From Ampullaceana balthica (lineage: Eukaryota; Mollusca; Gastropoda; Lymnaeidae): a DNA stretch of 64,000 nt. The notes beneath the pieces are model-generated. The model saw only the letters and a program-made list of their open reading frames with translations, was not told the origin of the DNA and did no database searches. A program made the position numbers and the translations under genes. The stretch covers positions 1,471,905 to 1,535,904 of the forward strand of contig CALYLW010000067.1 of the NCBI GenBank assembly GCA_944989445.1, given 5' to 3'. Positions 32,504 through 44,961 of this stretch are shown piece after piece (position 1 is the stretch's first letter; each line of letters starts with the position of its first letter).

Positions 32504-34170
32504 ATTCTGCACAGAACATGTTTTAGTTTAATTTTTGTTTCAGGCATTACAAAATATAATTGTTTCGTAACTTGCCCATAGCTGAAGGTTATATTATTAT
32601 TGTTTTAAATTGCTTCTTTTATTTGTTTCTTTTTAGTTTTAGTGTCCCAATTTAAATTCAATAGAAAGCGGTAATCATAGGCTCATAGCCACGATCTGTA
32701 TGAACCACTCACGTCAACTATACATAAACACAGAACGAGGACGACTGAAATAATATTAATAAAATTTAAAAACAAAAATAATAATGTAATGCAACATCGG
32801 GCTGCCTGAAAATTTCTTAAACGATTGTTTGGGAGATGTCTTTAAATGATTGTTTTGTAACTTTTTTTCTTGCCTTTTTGAAAGAACGTTTTTAAAAAAT
32901 GATTTTTGCGAGAGGTATTTGAATACATTTTACGGTAATTTGTTTTGTAACTTTTAAAGTGTTTCTGATATTTTGAAAATGATATTTCATGTTCTATTTT
33001 CTAAGTTTTTAGATTTTAAAGTTGAAAGTTTTTTTGTTTTTTTTTATCTCTCCATCGTACAACTCCCCCCCCCTCCTCCCTCTTGTTCTCTGAGCGAAAC
33101 TAGAGGCTGTCAACTGACCACTAAGACAAACTTACTTCCGGACACAACCAACAAATTCTAATAGAAACATTAAACAATATGAAAATTTTCCTACTGCTTT
33201 TGGCTGCGTCATACTGCTAAGTCTCTTTACCAGAATGTTGTTTGTTAAACAGCCAACTCTCTATGAAGGATTTTTGATTGAGTATACAACTAAGTCTCAA
33301 TACTAGAATTTTGTAGGCATTCTTTGTTTAAAGATCCCTGGTCAAGTTTTTGCATGTCTAGTTCAAGACAAAACGTTGTCTGGACTTTCAGGTTTTACAA
33401 GCAGGGAAACAAACTTGATACTGACAAACAAAAATTCTATCCCCGAAGGGAATATTTCATTCAGCAAATGAAATGGCTCACAGTTGAATCCCTGAACATA
33501 AAAGAAAATTATTTCCTATGAACTTGGTCGGCTAAATGAAATAAATTCAGACGATTATAGGTCAACTTACATTTGCTGGTCAAGTATATGTCAGGATATA
33601 ATTCAAATAACATTAAATACAAGCACCAAAACTTCATTTACTGTTGACATTTTCGCGATAAGTTAACGGTTCATTCAATGAAAAATGTTTTAATTTAATT
33701 AACATACTGCCGGCCTAAAATACATACATAATTAAAAATAAATATAACAAGGTCACTGTGTCAACCAATCAGACAAAAGACGTCAGTGTTTGATTGTGTA
33801 AATCAATCAGAAACAAAAATAATATTTAAAAAGAATCATTTCTAAGAGCCCACCCGCAATAAAAAATTAATTAAAAAAAATAAAATAATTTGTTCCCATT
33901 CTATCAGAGAAAATAGAATTTTTAAAGACTCAAAACGAAAGTGCCTCGTGGCACATATGAAAAGGAAAGACAAGTCATTAGGATAAGATTTGCTCTTATC
34001 GTATTCAAGGCTAGTCTTCTTAATCCCAACCAAATGTTTGTGAGGGTTGTGCTAAGTCAGATGACTTCAAGTTATTGATGACTCTGATGTTTTGAAATGT
34101 CCTCAGCATTATTGACACACCAGTTGATTTTCAAATATAACTGTCTTAAAAAAAAATTATAATGAACTTG
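32504..34170. other. unassigned AT-rich DNA
   Basis: No gene is recognised. The short frames at 32973-33161 and 33324-33521 lack domain or signal features. Confidence 0.5.
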
Positions 34171-34217
34171 AGAGAGAGGGAAAGAGGAGAGAGTGTGAGA
34201 GGGAGGGGAAAATGATA

Positions 34218-34295
34218 GACAGAGAGACAGACAGAAAAACAGACATACGGATGGACGGACATATGGATAGATAGACCGATAAATAGATAGATAGG

Positions 34296-34327
<32 letters not shown>

Positions 34328-34372
34328 AAGACGGACAGACGAACAGATAGGTTAGTAGACAGACAGACAGTT
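34218..34372. repeat. GACA/GATA microsatellite
   Basis: Interspersed (GACA)n and (GATA)n, with ACAGACAGACAGACAGACAG as the purest part. Confidence 0.92.
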
Positions 34373-35699
34373 AGATGACCTGTCTATCCTATACTAAAGT
34401 AATAAAAACCATAAAGCAGACAAATCTCGTCAGATTTCATCTTCATTGAATAGATGGGATCAGCCCATTGCTTTAGTCACAGGTTTGAAATGGAATGATC
34501 CAGGTGAGGTTGGATGAACTATTTTAAATAGACAAATTAAACCACGAGACTGTGAATTAACATCTTTACATTAGCGCATGTAACAATATATTTACAATAG
34601 CTACTTTACTCTACCGTAACCTATTGTGCTAGCACCCAACCACATTCTAGCCACTTCGTTACGACTTCACAACACTCTAACACCCCCCCCCCATAATGTG
34701 GGCAACTATTTCAATATTCCAAGTTGCGTTAAGTCACATATTCTTTTCACATTATTTGTTTTGACGTTTAAAAGCTCGCTTGCATCTACATGTATTAAAA
34801 ATGTGCCACTTTTTGTTTTCCCAAACACTCACCAATGAAGGAATTACAAGATCCTCAACAATGACAGGTGTCTTTGGGAACACTATATGAATTCAAACCT
34901 TCACATCATACATCCAGAGTAAAAGAAATCCACACATACTCTTTAAACCAATTTTTGTGTCGACGAGCACCACATTGAAATATAATCTTTGAATAACTCC
35001 GCCGTTCCCAGGTTGTGTGTGATGACTTCCCCTGGTTGCTGCACGTGCCGGTGCGTGGCTGGCTCGCGGGCCTGTCAATAACAACTCGTGTTTAAACTGA
35101 GTCCCCCCGGCGCTGGCCTGGTCTACATAATTAATAGCCTGACCTTTCCACCACTTTTCAATGGCCACAATTTCGGCAACGGGGCTGACGGCCTGATTTT
35201 TTGTGTCATCAGCTGGGCGTCCTGCTCAACAGCAACATCTCCAGCTGGACTGCCTCCTCACAGAGCAGTGCTGGCTGAGCAGTGCTTGCCGAGCAGCACA
35301 GCGAACAAGTGGGCTCCGAGTTCGTGCGATGAGCGCTCTCCACGCCACACTTAACTGCCCAAATAATAGGACGGCGTCTATGTCATTGAGAGCCTTTAAT
35401 CATTGTTGTAGGCGTGGACTCCTGAAGAGTTCTCATTCTCTTCTCTTCACCCCTCCACTTACATGCACACATACACACGAAGAAAATTAACGTTCATTTA
35501 AAAAAAAATATCGTTTTGACAAGCCTATTTTTTCAATATTTCTAAAAAAAATTTTGGTCACTTACTCACATATTCAGGCTACCTAAGACGACTATTCATG
35601 TTAATCTACATGAAATAAACTGAAAAGTACAGCCGTATTCTAATATTTTTCTTACATTTTTACCTTAAGTGTTTACTTTACAACTAAAGCTTCAGTCAC
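34373..35699. other. unassigned DNA with a GC-richer patch
   Basis: Between about 35030 and 35360 the sequence is clearly richer in G+C than its surroundings and has overlapping open frames on both strands (for example 34893-35168 minus, 35203-35490 plus). No domain is recognised and the frames are not clearly coding. It is the least repeat-like patch of this region. Confidence 0.35.
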
Positions 35700-35707
35700 G
35701 ATTCTGT

Positions 35708-36835
35708 CGCTGTCTTATGAATGTATTGACGGATCAGCGCCGCGGTATTTGAAGGAATTAACATCGGAACACATCAGTTAAGGACTGCGTTCCTCTTGCA
35801 GTCTCTTCTGATAGTTAACCGAGTGGATGGACACAGGAGAAAGCTGCTTAGCGTGCACTCCTTTGAATCGGCGGTACTCAAATTATGGAGAAGTGTTGCG
35901 AAAGTTTTGAAGACTTTTTAAATTTCATATTTTACAGTGTTTTTGAACACCAGAGCACAATGAGCATGCTATAACTTTAAGGTTAGCATTGTTAGTGTTA
36001 GCACTATAGAGGAAATCGAGCATCATTAGTATGAGCATTGAGAACGAGGCTACGCCTAACAGGCACATGTAGCCTTGATCTCCTGACTGAAAGATGTTCT
36101 GGATGTGTTCGACTTATTGTCTTACTGTTGTTTTTGTGTCTGAATGTCCGCCATCGACTGCTGATTTGGTGGAGCTAAGCTTTTCTTCACTCCAGACTTA
36201 TTACTTTTGGAAGGTTTTGGTGGCGAAGATTAGTGTCATTTACTACCGACCGATTAAGCCACCTTTGTTGATGTTAGAATACTGTTAGATCATGTCATGT
36301 GCACGTTGAAGACACGGTCAGTAGCACGTCTCGAGAACACAAAAGTAGGCGATCTTTGAAGTTACACACGGGCCATCTTCTACTGCTCATGCTTCATGAA
36401 TGCGAAGTGTTCGAACTGGAACCTGATCTCGTGTGTAGCTTCTAAGAACTGTTCATTGACGAGACATTTCCCATGGGGATGAGGAAGAGTAGAGACACAC
36501 ATTTCCATATCTCAAAAGTCGACGCTCTGTCTCTTTACCCTCATGGCCAGAGTAACACTGGGACTATGCTGGAGACATTCTTTTTATCCTAGAGAACTGT
36601 ATCGGCGGACAGGCGATGAGTGGCACTGATCTCGCTTCATGATACCAGGCTATGACGTATATACGTCCATGTCTTGGCATTTGTCCATAATGTTTCGATT
36701 ATTTAGGAAGATTAAGAGTGCCATGTCTTTTGTCAAGTTGTTGAAAATGTTTGTAAAGCGCAGTGAGCTACGCCGTATGCTGGTGTACTGCACTTTATAA
36801 TTGTACAAAATAAAATAAATACAAATCTTCATCTT
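35708..36835 (+). pseudogene. CR1/L2-type LINE 3' remnant
   Basis: Near 35725 one frame reads DGSAPRYLKEL. After a frame break, 35815-35905 reads LLSVHSFESAVLKLWRSVA. Together these fit the C-terminal end of many CR1/L2-type polymerases, where 'G.AP.YL..L ... F.V.AP.LWNSLP' is usual. Much further right, TTGTAAAGCGCAGTGAGCTA and GCACTTTATAATTGTACAAA resemble the 3' end of such LINEs. Stops and shifts show it is dead. The sequence between the two parts is not recognised, so they may belong to different insertions. Confidence 0.45.
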
Positions 36836-37104
36836 TCAGAACGATTGTCATACACCGAGTCTTGGAATCTCACCACTAAATATGGTTCAGAGAGTACTAC
36901 TGACGTCATCTAGTGTCTAGATTATGTCAATTTTCGGTTACTATTTCTCAGTGTGCTATGTGGGACAGTAAGGCAGTGAAGATTCCGATTATGGAGCGTG
37001 GAAAGTTTGGCTATAATAAAATGACGGGCCCATTTACGATGACCACATAAAAGCAGTTTTCTCACAACGAGTCATTAAGTCTACAGTTTAAAACGACGCG
37101 TTCA

Positions 37105-37525
37105 GCAAATTAATGATGCTAAAATAAAAGCGGTTGTCGTATTGGTATTGGTGTTGCAAACGTCCGTCCTCATGGGACGATGGCGTTTACTCCTGCTCCT
37201 CCGCCCCCCTCCCCTTTCTCCTGGCCCTTCTCTCTTCACTCCTAGATATGAGGGATGCTGCCGCGACTTGAATGCCCTCACGCACTTTTGCCCGCCAGGA
37301 GGTGCGCTCCTCGCCAATGGTCTTCCACGTTTTATGGTCTATCTGCGCTAGTGACAAGTCTTTCCTGCAGACGTCCCTGAAGCGCAAGCAGGGGCGACCT
37401 CTTTTCCTCATACCAGTTGCCAGCTCACCGTAAAGCAGGGCTCTTGGAATGCGCTCCGAGCTCATCCTGTAGACATGACCCAACCACCGCAGGCGCCTCT
37501 CACTCAGTATTGAGTGCATACTCAG
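37105..37525 (-). pseudogene. non-LTR retrotransposon ORF2, C-terminal end
   Basis: The minus frame has SERRLRWLGHVYRMSSERIP, ALLYGELATGMRKRGRPCLR and KDLSLAQIDHKTWKTIGEER. This is the tail following the reverse transcriptase in many animal non-LTR elements ('LRWLGHV.RM...R.PK..LYGEL..G.R..GRP..RF.D..K.DL'). It ends in an Arg-rich stretch with a frame change near 37190. The reverse transcriptase itself is absent upstream (37530 and beyond), so this is truncated. Related in type to, but not part of, the copy at 39093-40381. Confidence 0.75.
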
Positions 37526-38003
37526 CATATAAAATAAATACAAATCGTCCTCTTTACGAATGTTGTATTACATATCAGTAATTGTACAGAATATTTTAAT
37601 TGGTTTCTAAGTCCTATGGTTTACATTGATGTAGTTTTCGTGGTGGTATTGTCTGTAATCTGACCAGCCATGACGTCTGCTCGTTGTTTCTCAATGCCTG
37701 ACACTGTTGAGGAGGTGGGGGGGGGGAAGAAAAGTTGCTGGGTCACATCGTACCGAGCTATATAATCATTTGTCCCGATAACAGAGAGTCAAATTTCAAC
37801 TGCATTTAAAGCAAGAAAGTTAACAATGGTTACATTTTTCTCTTAAGATGATCAAATTACACGAGTTTTAATGTAACTAGATATTAAACGTTTTTTTAAA
37901 AAAACACACTTATTAGAGAGGATCCAAAAAATGTTGACAACATTTTGTTATTGGTATCAATCCACATTGGGAATGCTGATATAAAAAGCTGCTGTCATAT
38001 TCT

Positions 38004-38995
38004 TTTTAACATTGTCATCTTAGCATCATTCTATCTCCCCTTTTTAACATTGTCATCTTAGCATCATTCTATCTCCCATTTTTAACATTGTCATCTTAGC
38101 ATCATTCTATCTCCCATTTTTAACATTGTCATCTTAGCATCATTCTATCTCCCCTATTTAACATTGTCATCTTAGCATCATTCTATCTCCCATTTTTAAC
38201 ATTGTCATCTTAGCATCATTCTATCTCCCATTTTTAACATTGTCATCTTAGCATCATTCTATCTCCCATTTTTAACATTGTCATCTTAGCATCATTCTAT
38301 CTCCCATTTTTAACATTGTCATCTTAGCATCATTCTATCTCCCATTTTTAACATTGTCATCTTAGCATCATTCTATCTCCCATTTTTAACATTGTCATCT
38401 TAGCATCATTCTATCTCCCCTATTTAACATTGTCATCTTAGCATCATTCTATCTCCCATTTTTAACATTGTCATCTTAGCATCATTCTATCTCCCATTTT
38501 TAACATTGTCATCTTAGCATCATTCTATCTCCCATTTTTAACATTGTCATCTTAGCATCATTCTATCTCCCATTTTTAACATTGTCATCTTAGCATCATT
38601 CTATCTCCCCTATTTAACATTGTCATCTTAGCATCATTCTATCTCCCATTTTTAACATTGTCATCTTAGCATCATTCTATCTCCCATTTTTAACATTGTC
38701 ATCTTAGCATCATTCTATCTCCCATTTTTAACATTGTCATCTTAGCATCATTCTATCTCCCCTATTTAACATTGTCATCTTAGCATCATTCTATCTCCCA
38801 TTTTTAACATTGTCATCTTAGCATCATTCTATCTCCCATTTTTAACATTGTCATCTTAGCATCATTCTATCTCCCATTTTTAACATTGTCATCTTAGCAT
38901 CATTCTATCTCCCATTTTTAACATTGTCATCTTAGCATCATTCTATCTCCCATTTTTAACATTGTCATCTTAGCATCATTCTATCTCCCCTTTTT
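38004..38995. repeat. 38-bp array (~26 copies)
   Basis: Units of TTTTTAACATTGTCATCTTA + GCATCATTCTATCTCCCA. A variant unit with CCCCTATTTAAC recurs near 38150, 38417, 38607 and 38759, spaced by about 7, 5 and 4 units. Otherwise almost perfect. Confidence 0.96.
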
Positions 38996-39092
38996 TCTTT
39001 AACTATTGCATTTATACTTCGTCTGTTGTAATCGGCTACATTTTACCAACTTTATTTATCGGCATCATTCCGCCACGAGAGACGATGGTGCA

Positions 39093-40381
39093 TCACCGTT
39101 GGGTTGGGCTGCATTTTTTCGTGTGGCTGAGCAGTCCTATCCTTGAGTGACAGTCTTTACCACAGCTTTTGCACACGTGTTCTGTACTTCCCAATGTTTT
39201 GTCCTTTCTCCTAGCTCTTCTGTCTGTAGCCTCCTCTATCCTTCGTTCCTCGGCTACTATGACGCCCTCTTTGACAACTGTGCACCACGTAGATCTGTCT
39301 CCTGCTTTGCATTCCCAGTCACTTGTGTTTATTCTGGCTGCTTTCATGTCTCTCTGACAGACATATTTAAATCGGAGAACTGCACTGTGCCCTGCATATT
39401 TTCATGGAACTGTCTGATGAGGGAAAGTAGGTGTAGGGGACAGCCAATTTTGTTTACAGGATTTGAAATAGCCCGCTGCGACTGACTAAATCAAAAGCTT
39501 TCGTAAGATCCACAAAGGCGATGTATAGTGCATCTGCTGCTCTCTGCATTTTTCCTGGAGCTGCCGTATGGAGAACACCATGTCTATGGTTGACCGACCA
39601 GCCCGGAAACAAAACTGAGATTCTGGATAAACTCGGGAGGCTAAACTCTGTAATCGTGTGAGTATGACACGAGCAAAAGCCTTTCCTACAATACTAAGGA
39701 GTGAAATGCCGCGATAGTTATTGCAGTCACTTCTATCGCCCTTGTTCTTATACTTATATAGTGCCACTATATTTGCATCCTTTAGATCCTGGGGGCTGTA
39801 GCCCTGTTACCAGCAGAGGGACAGAAGCTCATACAATGGCTGGAGTAGAACTGTCTTGACATTCTTAAGAACTTCTGGTGGTATGCCATCATTCCCAGGG
39901 GCTTTTCCAAAAGCTAGGCAGTCAATTGCTTTGCTCAGCTCTTCCTGTGTGGGCATGACGACATCAAGTTCTTTCATGAGTGGCATATCAGGAATCTCAT
40001 CTAGAGTGGTGTTGGAGACTGTGGTAACTGTTGCATACAGTTCCAGATTATGCTCAATCCACCGTTTTAGCTGCGCTGCCTGGTTTTGGATAATTTCTCC
40101 ACTTTTGTACTTTAGGCGCGCAACCTTGGATGTCAAAGGGCCAGTTGCTTTTTAAATATTTTCATATATGGGTTTGACATTGCCCATCTGCAGCTGACTG
40201 TATGCTGGAGCAAGTAGATATTGGCACATTGGCGTGCGACTTTTTGGGTATGCAACTTGGCTGTTTTTAAGGCATGCAGCCTGTCGGGTGTACGCTTTTC
40301 CCTGTAGGCCGTAAGAGCTTTCCTTTTAGCTTGAGTGACGGGTTTCATCTCATCCCTGTGTTCATCAAACCATTTTACCAC
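39093..40381 (-). pseudogene. non-LTR retrotransposon reverse transcriptase, internally deleted
   Basis: Read from 40381 downward: a linker region (QAKRKALTAYREKRTPDRLH), then RT entry (ELSKAIDCLAFGKAPGNDGI, PPEVLK), then NKGDRSDCNNYRGISLLSIV (motif 2 region), FRAGRSTIDMVFSIRQLQEK, and after a frame change a block with AFVDLTKAFDLVSR (motif A with the first catalytic Asp). It then jumps from a GTVQF-type sequence straight to the C-terminal tail, which ends with a C2H2 finger (HVCKSCGKDCHSRIGLLSHT). Motifs B to E, including the FADD/YADD box, are missing. There are at least three frame breaks. It cannot encode an active enzyme. Confidence 0.88.
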
Positions 40382-40384
40382 CTT

Positions 40385-40520
40385 ATTTCATTGATTTCTG
40401 CGTCATAGCTACATTATACCATCTTACTTCAAAACTTACTCTGTCATAGCTACATTACACCATCTTACTTCTTTGATTGCCGAGTAATAGATACATTATA
40501 CCACCTTACTTCAGTGATAA
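40385..40520. repeat. ~53-bp imperfect repeat (2-3 copies)
   Basis: TCATAGCTACATTATACCAT + CTTACTTC recurs near 40403, 40452 and 40487 with substitutions. Confidence 0.7.
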
Positions 40521-42335
40521 CCAAATCATATTTTATTTCATTAAATACCCTTGCTTTATTCATTTCAAGTGGCAGCGAATTATCCAAGGATTTTCCTAAT
40601 AAATCTGATCTGCCTAAGCCTAAAAATGACTGACGACAAAAATCTCAAACATTCACCAACGATTTGTTTATCCTGGCGTTAGAGGGGATCAGGCTAAGAC
40701 AGGTGGTAACATTCAAGTTTATACAGGGTCGGACTAAGTGTTACAGTCATGCAGATGATATTTGGAAGACTTACTTTTGAACAGATGATGTTAACTGACT
40801 GTCAGATAATGAGATATATTTTTATTAATTAACGAAGAAAATATGTTTTATTGAAGCAGTATGAGTTTCTATAGCAAAAAATAAGTCGGAAATATTTTGT
40901 ATATAACTGGCTGAATGTTAACAAATAACAAGGCTTTAATGTTAAATCATTAGGACATGTTACTCTTATTCTTCATTGATCTCCATTCATTGTTAGTGGA
41001 TTAAAGCTAATCTCTAGCAAAGAATTACTCATTAGATAAAGTTGGGTTGATAAACTACAATGGTTAAGGCTTAACACATTGGCAATGATTTCGTTCATTT
41101 AATGAATTGACAACATTATTGAATTTGATACGGGATTTTGTTTGCAGTTCAATTAATCCAGCTCGTCATGAAAAGGGATCATGATATGCACCCATTATTT
41201 CTCAAAGTGGCACTCTTTTCTCTCCATCGCTGCCGTTTAGCCCCAGTCCGCACTCAAATAATCAATAATAATAATGGCCCCCATCATTGGGCTTACGGTG
41301 TCACGGGATACGGCGGCCAAAAAGAGGCTGCCATAAAAATTACGTCATGTAGTTAATAAATAATATGATTGGATAATATAATCACGTGGGGTTGCTAGAG
41401 GGGATCTCTAAAACATAAGCAGGAAATTATTGCTGGAGCAATTATCTTGTCACTTGAACAACGGCCAAACGAATGTCACAATCTGAAAGGGGAAAGATGT
41501 ATTTGCCCCCGTGGCACGCTGTAACCAGTTAGCTCATAACAGCCGTGTGTCGTATGCTACAGCCGGTGACAAAAACAGCTGTATGTCCTTTAGCTTGGCC
41601 AGCAGGGAGTTGACCAGCGACAGGGTCCCCAGATGGAAGCAGGGAAGGTTGTGTGTGTCGTTTAACACGAGGAACGGTTCGGCATTTTGTTGAAAAGCTT
41701 AACGGGACGAATTCTCAGAAGGATTTTCTGATGCATATTTAAAGACTTTATTCTTAGCAACAAATCTATCTGGTATTTCAGTTTAATCGCATTTTTAATC
41801 CTCAAATAATAAACTTTGACTGTTTTATTTTGTCTTCGAAGGAGAGAATGCAATATCAATATTTTTTTCTGCTTAGGTACATCCTCATGTACGGACTACG
41901 GACAGTAAAAATAATTTCATGTCTGAAAAGTGAATAACAATAGTTACTATAATTTTGTTTTGATTTTATAACAAAGGTATACAAGTAAAACAATATGTAG
42001 ATGTATATTTACCAGAGTAAAAAGTTAATAGTTAAAAGATAGGTCCAATAATATATCACTTTAAGCTAATTATAGGTAAAAGAGTACTTTATATGTCACT
42101 AACAAAAATTGATTGAGTTCAATGGTTCATTTCATGGGAGGAGTGTGTGTGTGTGCGTGGGTGGGGTCACGACAAGTTTAAAAGAGGAGATTCCATTCTA
42201 ATTTTAGTTTTTGTTTAAAAAATTAAATGAAATGTGAATTGAACGGTCAATAGAATGATGAGTTTGAAATGTTTCAAAATTAATTCTTCCCTTTTCTCAC
42301 ACTATTTCAATTGCTTCATCCAAACAAAGGTGTGA
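40521..42335. other. unassigned, largely unique-looking DNA
   Basis: No coding region or transposon is recognised. The part around 41100-41500 has no repeat structure, mixed base composition and several homeodomain-type ATTA/TAAT sites (for example CAATTAATCC near 41150). It might contain regulatory DNA, but I have no direct evidence. Confidence 0.35.
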
Positions 42336-43182
42336 GGTGTACGGTGTGTACCCAATGTACGGTGTGTACCCAATGTACGGTGTGTACCCAATGTACGGTG
42401 TGTACCCAATGTACGGTGTGTACCCAATGTACGGTGTGTACCCAATGTACGGTGTGTACCCAATGTACGGTGTGTACCCAATGTACGGTGTGTACCCAAT
42501 GTACGGTGTGTACCCAATGTACGGTGTGTACCCAATGTACGGTGTGTACCCAATGTACGGTGTGTACCCAATGTACGGTGTGTACCCAATGTACGGTGTG
42601 TACCCAATGTACGGTGTGTACCCAATGTACGGTGTGTACCCAATGTACGGTGTGTACCCAATGTACGGTGTGTACCCAATGTACGGTGTGTACCCAATGT
42701 ACGGTGTGTACCCAATGTACGGTGTGTACCCAATGTACGGTGTGTACCCAATGTACGGTGTGTACCCAATGTACGGTGTGTACCCAATGTACGGTGTGTA
42801 CCCAATGTACGGTGTGTACCCAATGTACGGTGTGTACCCAATGTACGGTGTGTACCCAATGTACGGTGTGTACCCAATGTACGGTGTGTACCCAATGTAC
42901 GGTGTGTACCCAATGTACGGTGTGTACCCAATGTACGGTGTGTACCCAATGTACGGTGTGTACCCAATGTACGGTGTGTACCCAATGTACGGTGTGTACC
43001 CAATGTACGGTGTGTACCCAATGTACGGTGTGTACCCAATGTACGGTGTGTACCCAATGTACGGTGTGTACCCAATGTACGGTGTGTACCCAATGTACGG
43101 TGTGTACCCAATGTACGGTGTGTACCCAATGTACGGTGTGTACCCAATGTACGGTGTGTACCCAATGTACGGTGTGTACCCA
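42336..43182. repeat. 18-bp array, ~47 nearly perfect copies
   Basis: The unit TGTACGGTGTGTACCCAA is repeated about 47 times with no substitution that I could see over about 845 bases. Because 18 is a multiple of three, several frames on both strands give hexapeptide repeats (MYGVYP on plus, for example). Homogeneity implies very recent expansion or ongoing homogenisation. Confidence 0.97.
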
Positions 43183-43244
43183 ACCTCTCACCATCGGTGT
43201 GCTAGTTGTTTTCTGTGTGTTCACACAGTGGCGCGTATTAGCGA

Positions 43245-43345
43245 TGTAGGGTCAGGGTGGAGGGTGGTGAAGGGTCAGGGTGGAGGGTGGTGTAGGGTCA
43301 GGGTGGAGGGTGGGGGTAGGGGTTGGAGGTTAGGGGGGATAGTCG
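43245..43345. repeat. GGGTCAGGGTGGAGGGTGG minisatellite
   Basis: About four degenerate 20-24-bp units of GGGTCAGGGTGGAGGGTGGT, then a further G-rich stretch, directly left of the Helentron-like cluster. Confidence 0.75.
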
Positions 43346-43376
43346 AATATTCCCAGTTGTGACTTAGGACATTTTT

Positions 43377-43810
43377 AAATCCCTTATATTAACTTCGAAA
43401 TCTTGTCGTCATCTCTGTCACGGGCGCGCGGAAAACCAAAAGTAAAAAAATGACACACTTTCCGTGATGCCATCGAGGTGTAATTTTGCACATAGACTCG
43501 TGTTACCCAACAATGCATCGTATAAAAATTTCACATCGATCGAATGTATCGTAATTAAATTAATGCATTTTTAGTTTATCTTTATATAACTATATGTAGC
43601 GGCCTGCTTTTGTTTACATTTACGTGTCACGCTGAGTTCAGTCCAGCCATCCGTGACCACATCCCACCGGCCCCATTTTACAGCAAAGGGGAGTTAAGTC
43701 AGTTTCAGTTTGTAAATGTTTGTCGCGTTTGAACATAATCAATACTTTTACTACATCTCATATATAAGGGGTTTATAGTCAAAAACGTTGTTTTTACGGG
43801 TTGTTTAATT
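43377..43810 (+). mobile_element. Helentron-like element, subfamily A, unit 1
   Basis: It starts AAATCCCTTATATTAACTTC and ends TATATAAGGGGTTTATAGTC, then the hairpin AAAAAC-GTT-GTTTTT and ACGGG. It contains the core AAAATTTCACATCGATCGAA. It is directly followed by unit 2. Confidence 0.8.
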
Positions 43811-44230
43811 AAATCCCCTAAATTAACTTCACCTCCCTCTCTTGGTCGGTAAGTCGGGCGGAAAACAAAAGTAAAAAATGACACACTTCCCGTAATGTTA
43901 TCGAGCTGAAATTTTGCACACAGACTCGTGTCACCTAACAATGCATTGTATCAAAATTTCAGATCGACTGAATGTACCGTAATTAAACTAATACATTTTT
44001 AGTTTATCTCTATATAACGTTATGTAACCGTCTGCTATTGTTTACATCCACGTGTCACTTGAGTTCACGCCAGCCATCGATGACCACATCTTGTGTTTTA
44101 CACCTAGGGGAGTTTACTCAGTTTTAGTCTGTAAATGTTTGTCGCGTTTGAACATAATCAATATTTTTAGTTATGTCTCATATATAAGGTAGTTATAGTC
44201 AAAAACTTTGTTTTTACGTGTTGTTTAATT
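43811..44230 (+). mobile_element. Helentron-like element, subfamily A, unit 2
   Basis: It starts AAATCCCCTAAATTAACTTC and ends TATATAAGGTAGTTATAGTC with the hairpin AAAAAC-TTT-GTTTTT. Both terminal repeats have decayed. It lies head to tail with unit 1. Confidence 0.75.
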
Positions 44231-44249
44231 TCGTAACATTTTCTTTAGA

Positions 44250-44450
44250 GTTTGGTTTGTTTCTATGGTTGGTTTGTGTCTGTGGTTGGTTTGTGTCTGT
44301 GGTTGGTTTGTGTCTGTGGTTGGGTTGTGTCTAAGGTTGGTTTGTGTATGTGGTTGGTTTGTGTCTATGTTTGGTTTGTAACTGTGGTTGGTTAGTGTCT
44401 AAGGTTGGTTTGTGTCTGTGGTTGGTTTGTGTGCATGGTTGGATTCTGCC
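44250..44450. repeat. 17-bp minisatellite (~12 copies)
   Basis: Units of GGTTTGTGTCTGTGGTT with substitutions, lying between Helentron-like units. A ~27-bp repeat (AATGACAGTTGTAATGTCAT) follows at 44529-44600. Confidence 0.85.
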
Positions 44451-44639
44451 AACTGCTGAATAAGGGTTAAAAAAGAAGTGTTCGGATTACATGTAAGTTA
44501 AAATAAAGAAGTTATCGATGTATCTTCCAATGACAGTTGTAATGTCATACCATCCAATGACAGTTGTAATGTCATACCATCCAATAACAATTTACAATTC
44601 AAATATTATCATACCGTAATAAGTAAAATGTAAAAAAAG

Positions 44640-44925
44640 CTTTTATTTACAAACATTTACAGACTGAAACGCGCTGATCTCCTATTCCCTTGATGTAAAC
44701 ACGGGAATTCGGTAAACCAGGGCTTGAGTGAAACCAGTGAGCCGTGGAGGTCAACTCTAGCAGACGACTATACATTCTAATAATTAAATATTTAAAAAAT
44801 CTTTTTTTTAAAAAAGGACACGCTTTTAACATAATCACTACTTTTAGTTATGTCTCATATATAAGGGATTTATAGTCAAAAACGTTGTTTTTACAGCTAT
44901 TTTTAAAAACTTATAATAAAAACTC
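44640..44925. mobile_element. rearranged Helentron-like fragments
   Basis: ACATTTACAGACTGAAAC at about 44652 is an inverted piece of the family's internal segment. 44830-44910 is a direct 3' end (GTCTCATATATAAGGGATTT, then AAAAAC-GTT-GTTTTT). Together they mark a broken copy. Confidence 0.65.
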
Positions 44926-44961
44926 TTTAAAATTCACGTCTGAAGCCCACACATCTTTTTT

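Noticed and set aside
34893..35490. Host gene exons in the GC-richer patch
   Set aside because: Overlapping frames on both strands, no domain, no convincing splice sites; noted only as a region.
36810..37545. Repeated AAAATAAATACAAATC at about 36815 and 37531 as a target duplication of the LINE tail at 37105
   Set aside because: AT-rich, near a LINE 3' end, and the positions do not fit the orientation expected for the minus-strand copy.
42336..43182. Telomere-like or Rap1-like repeat
   Set aside because: The unit does not match TTAGGG or known telomeric repeats, and the array is flanked by dispersed repeats.
42311..43362. A 341-residue MYGVYP-repeat protein (silk- or adhesive-like)
   Set aside because: It is the automatic reading of a perfect 18-bp array. 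Two other plus frames and two minus frames are equally open, and there is no signal peptide or unique coding flank.
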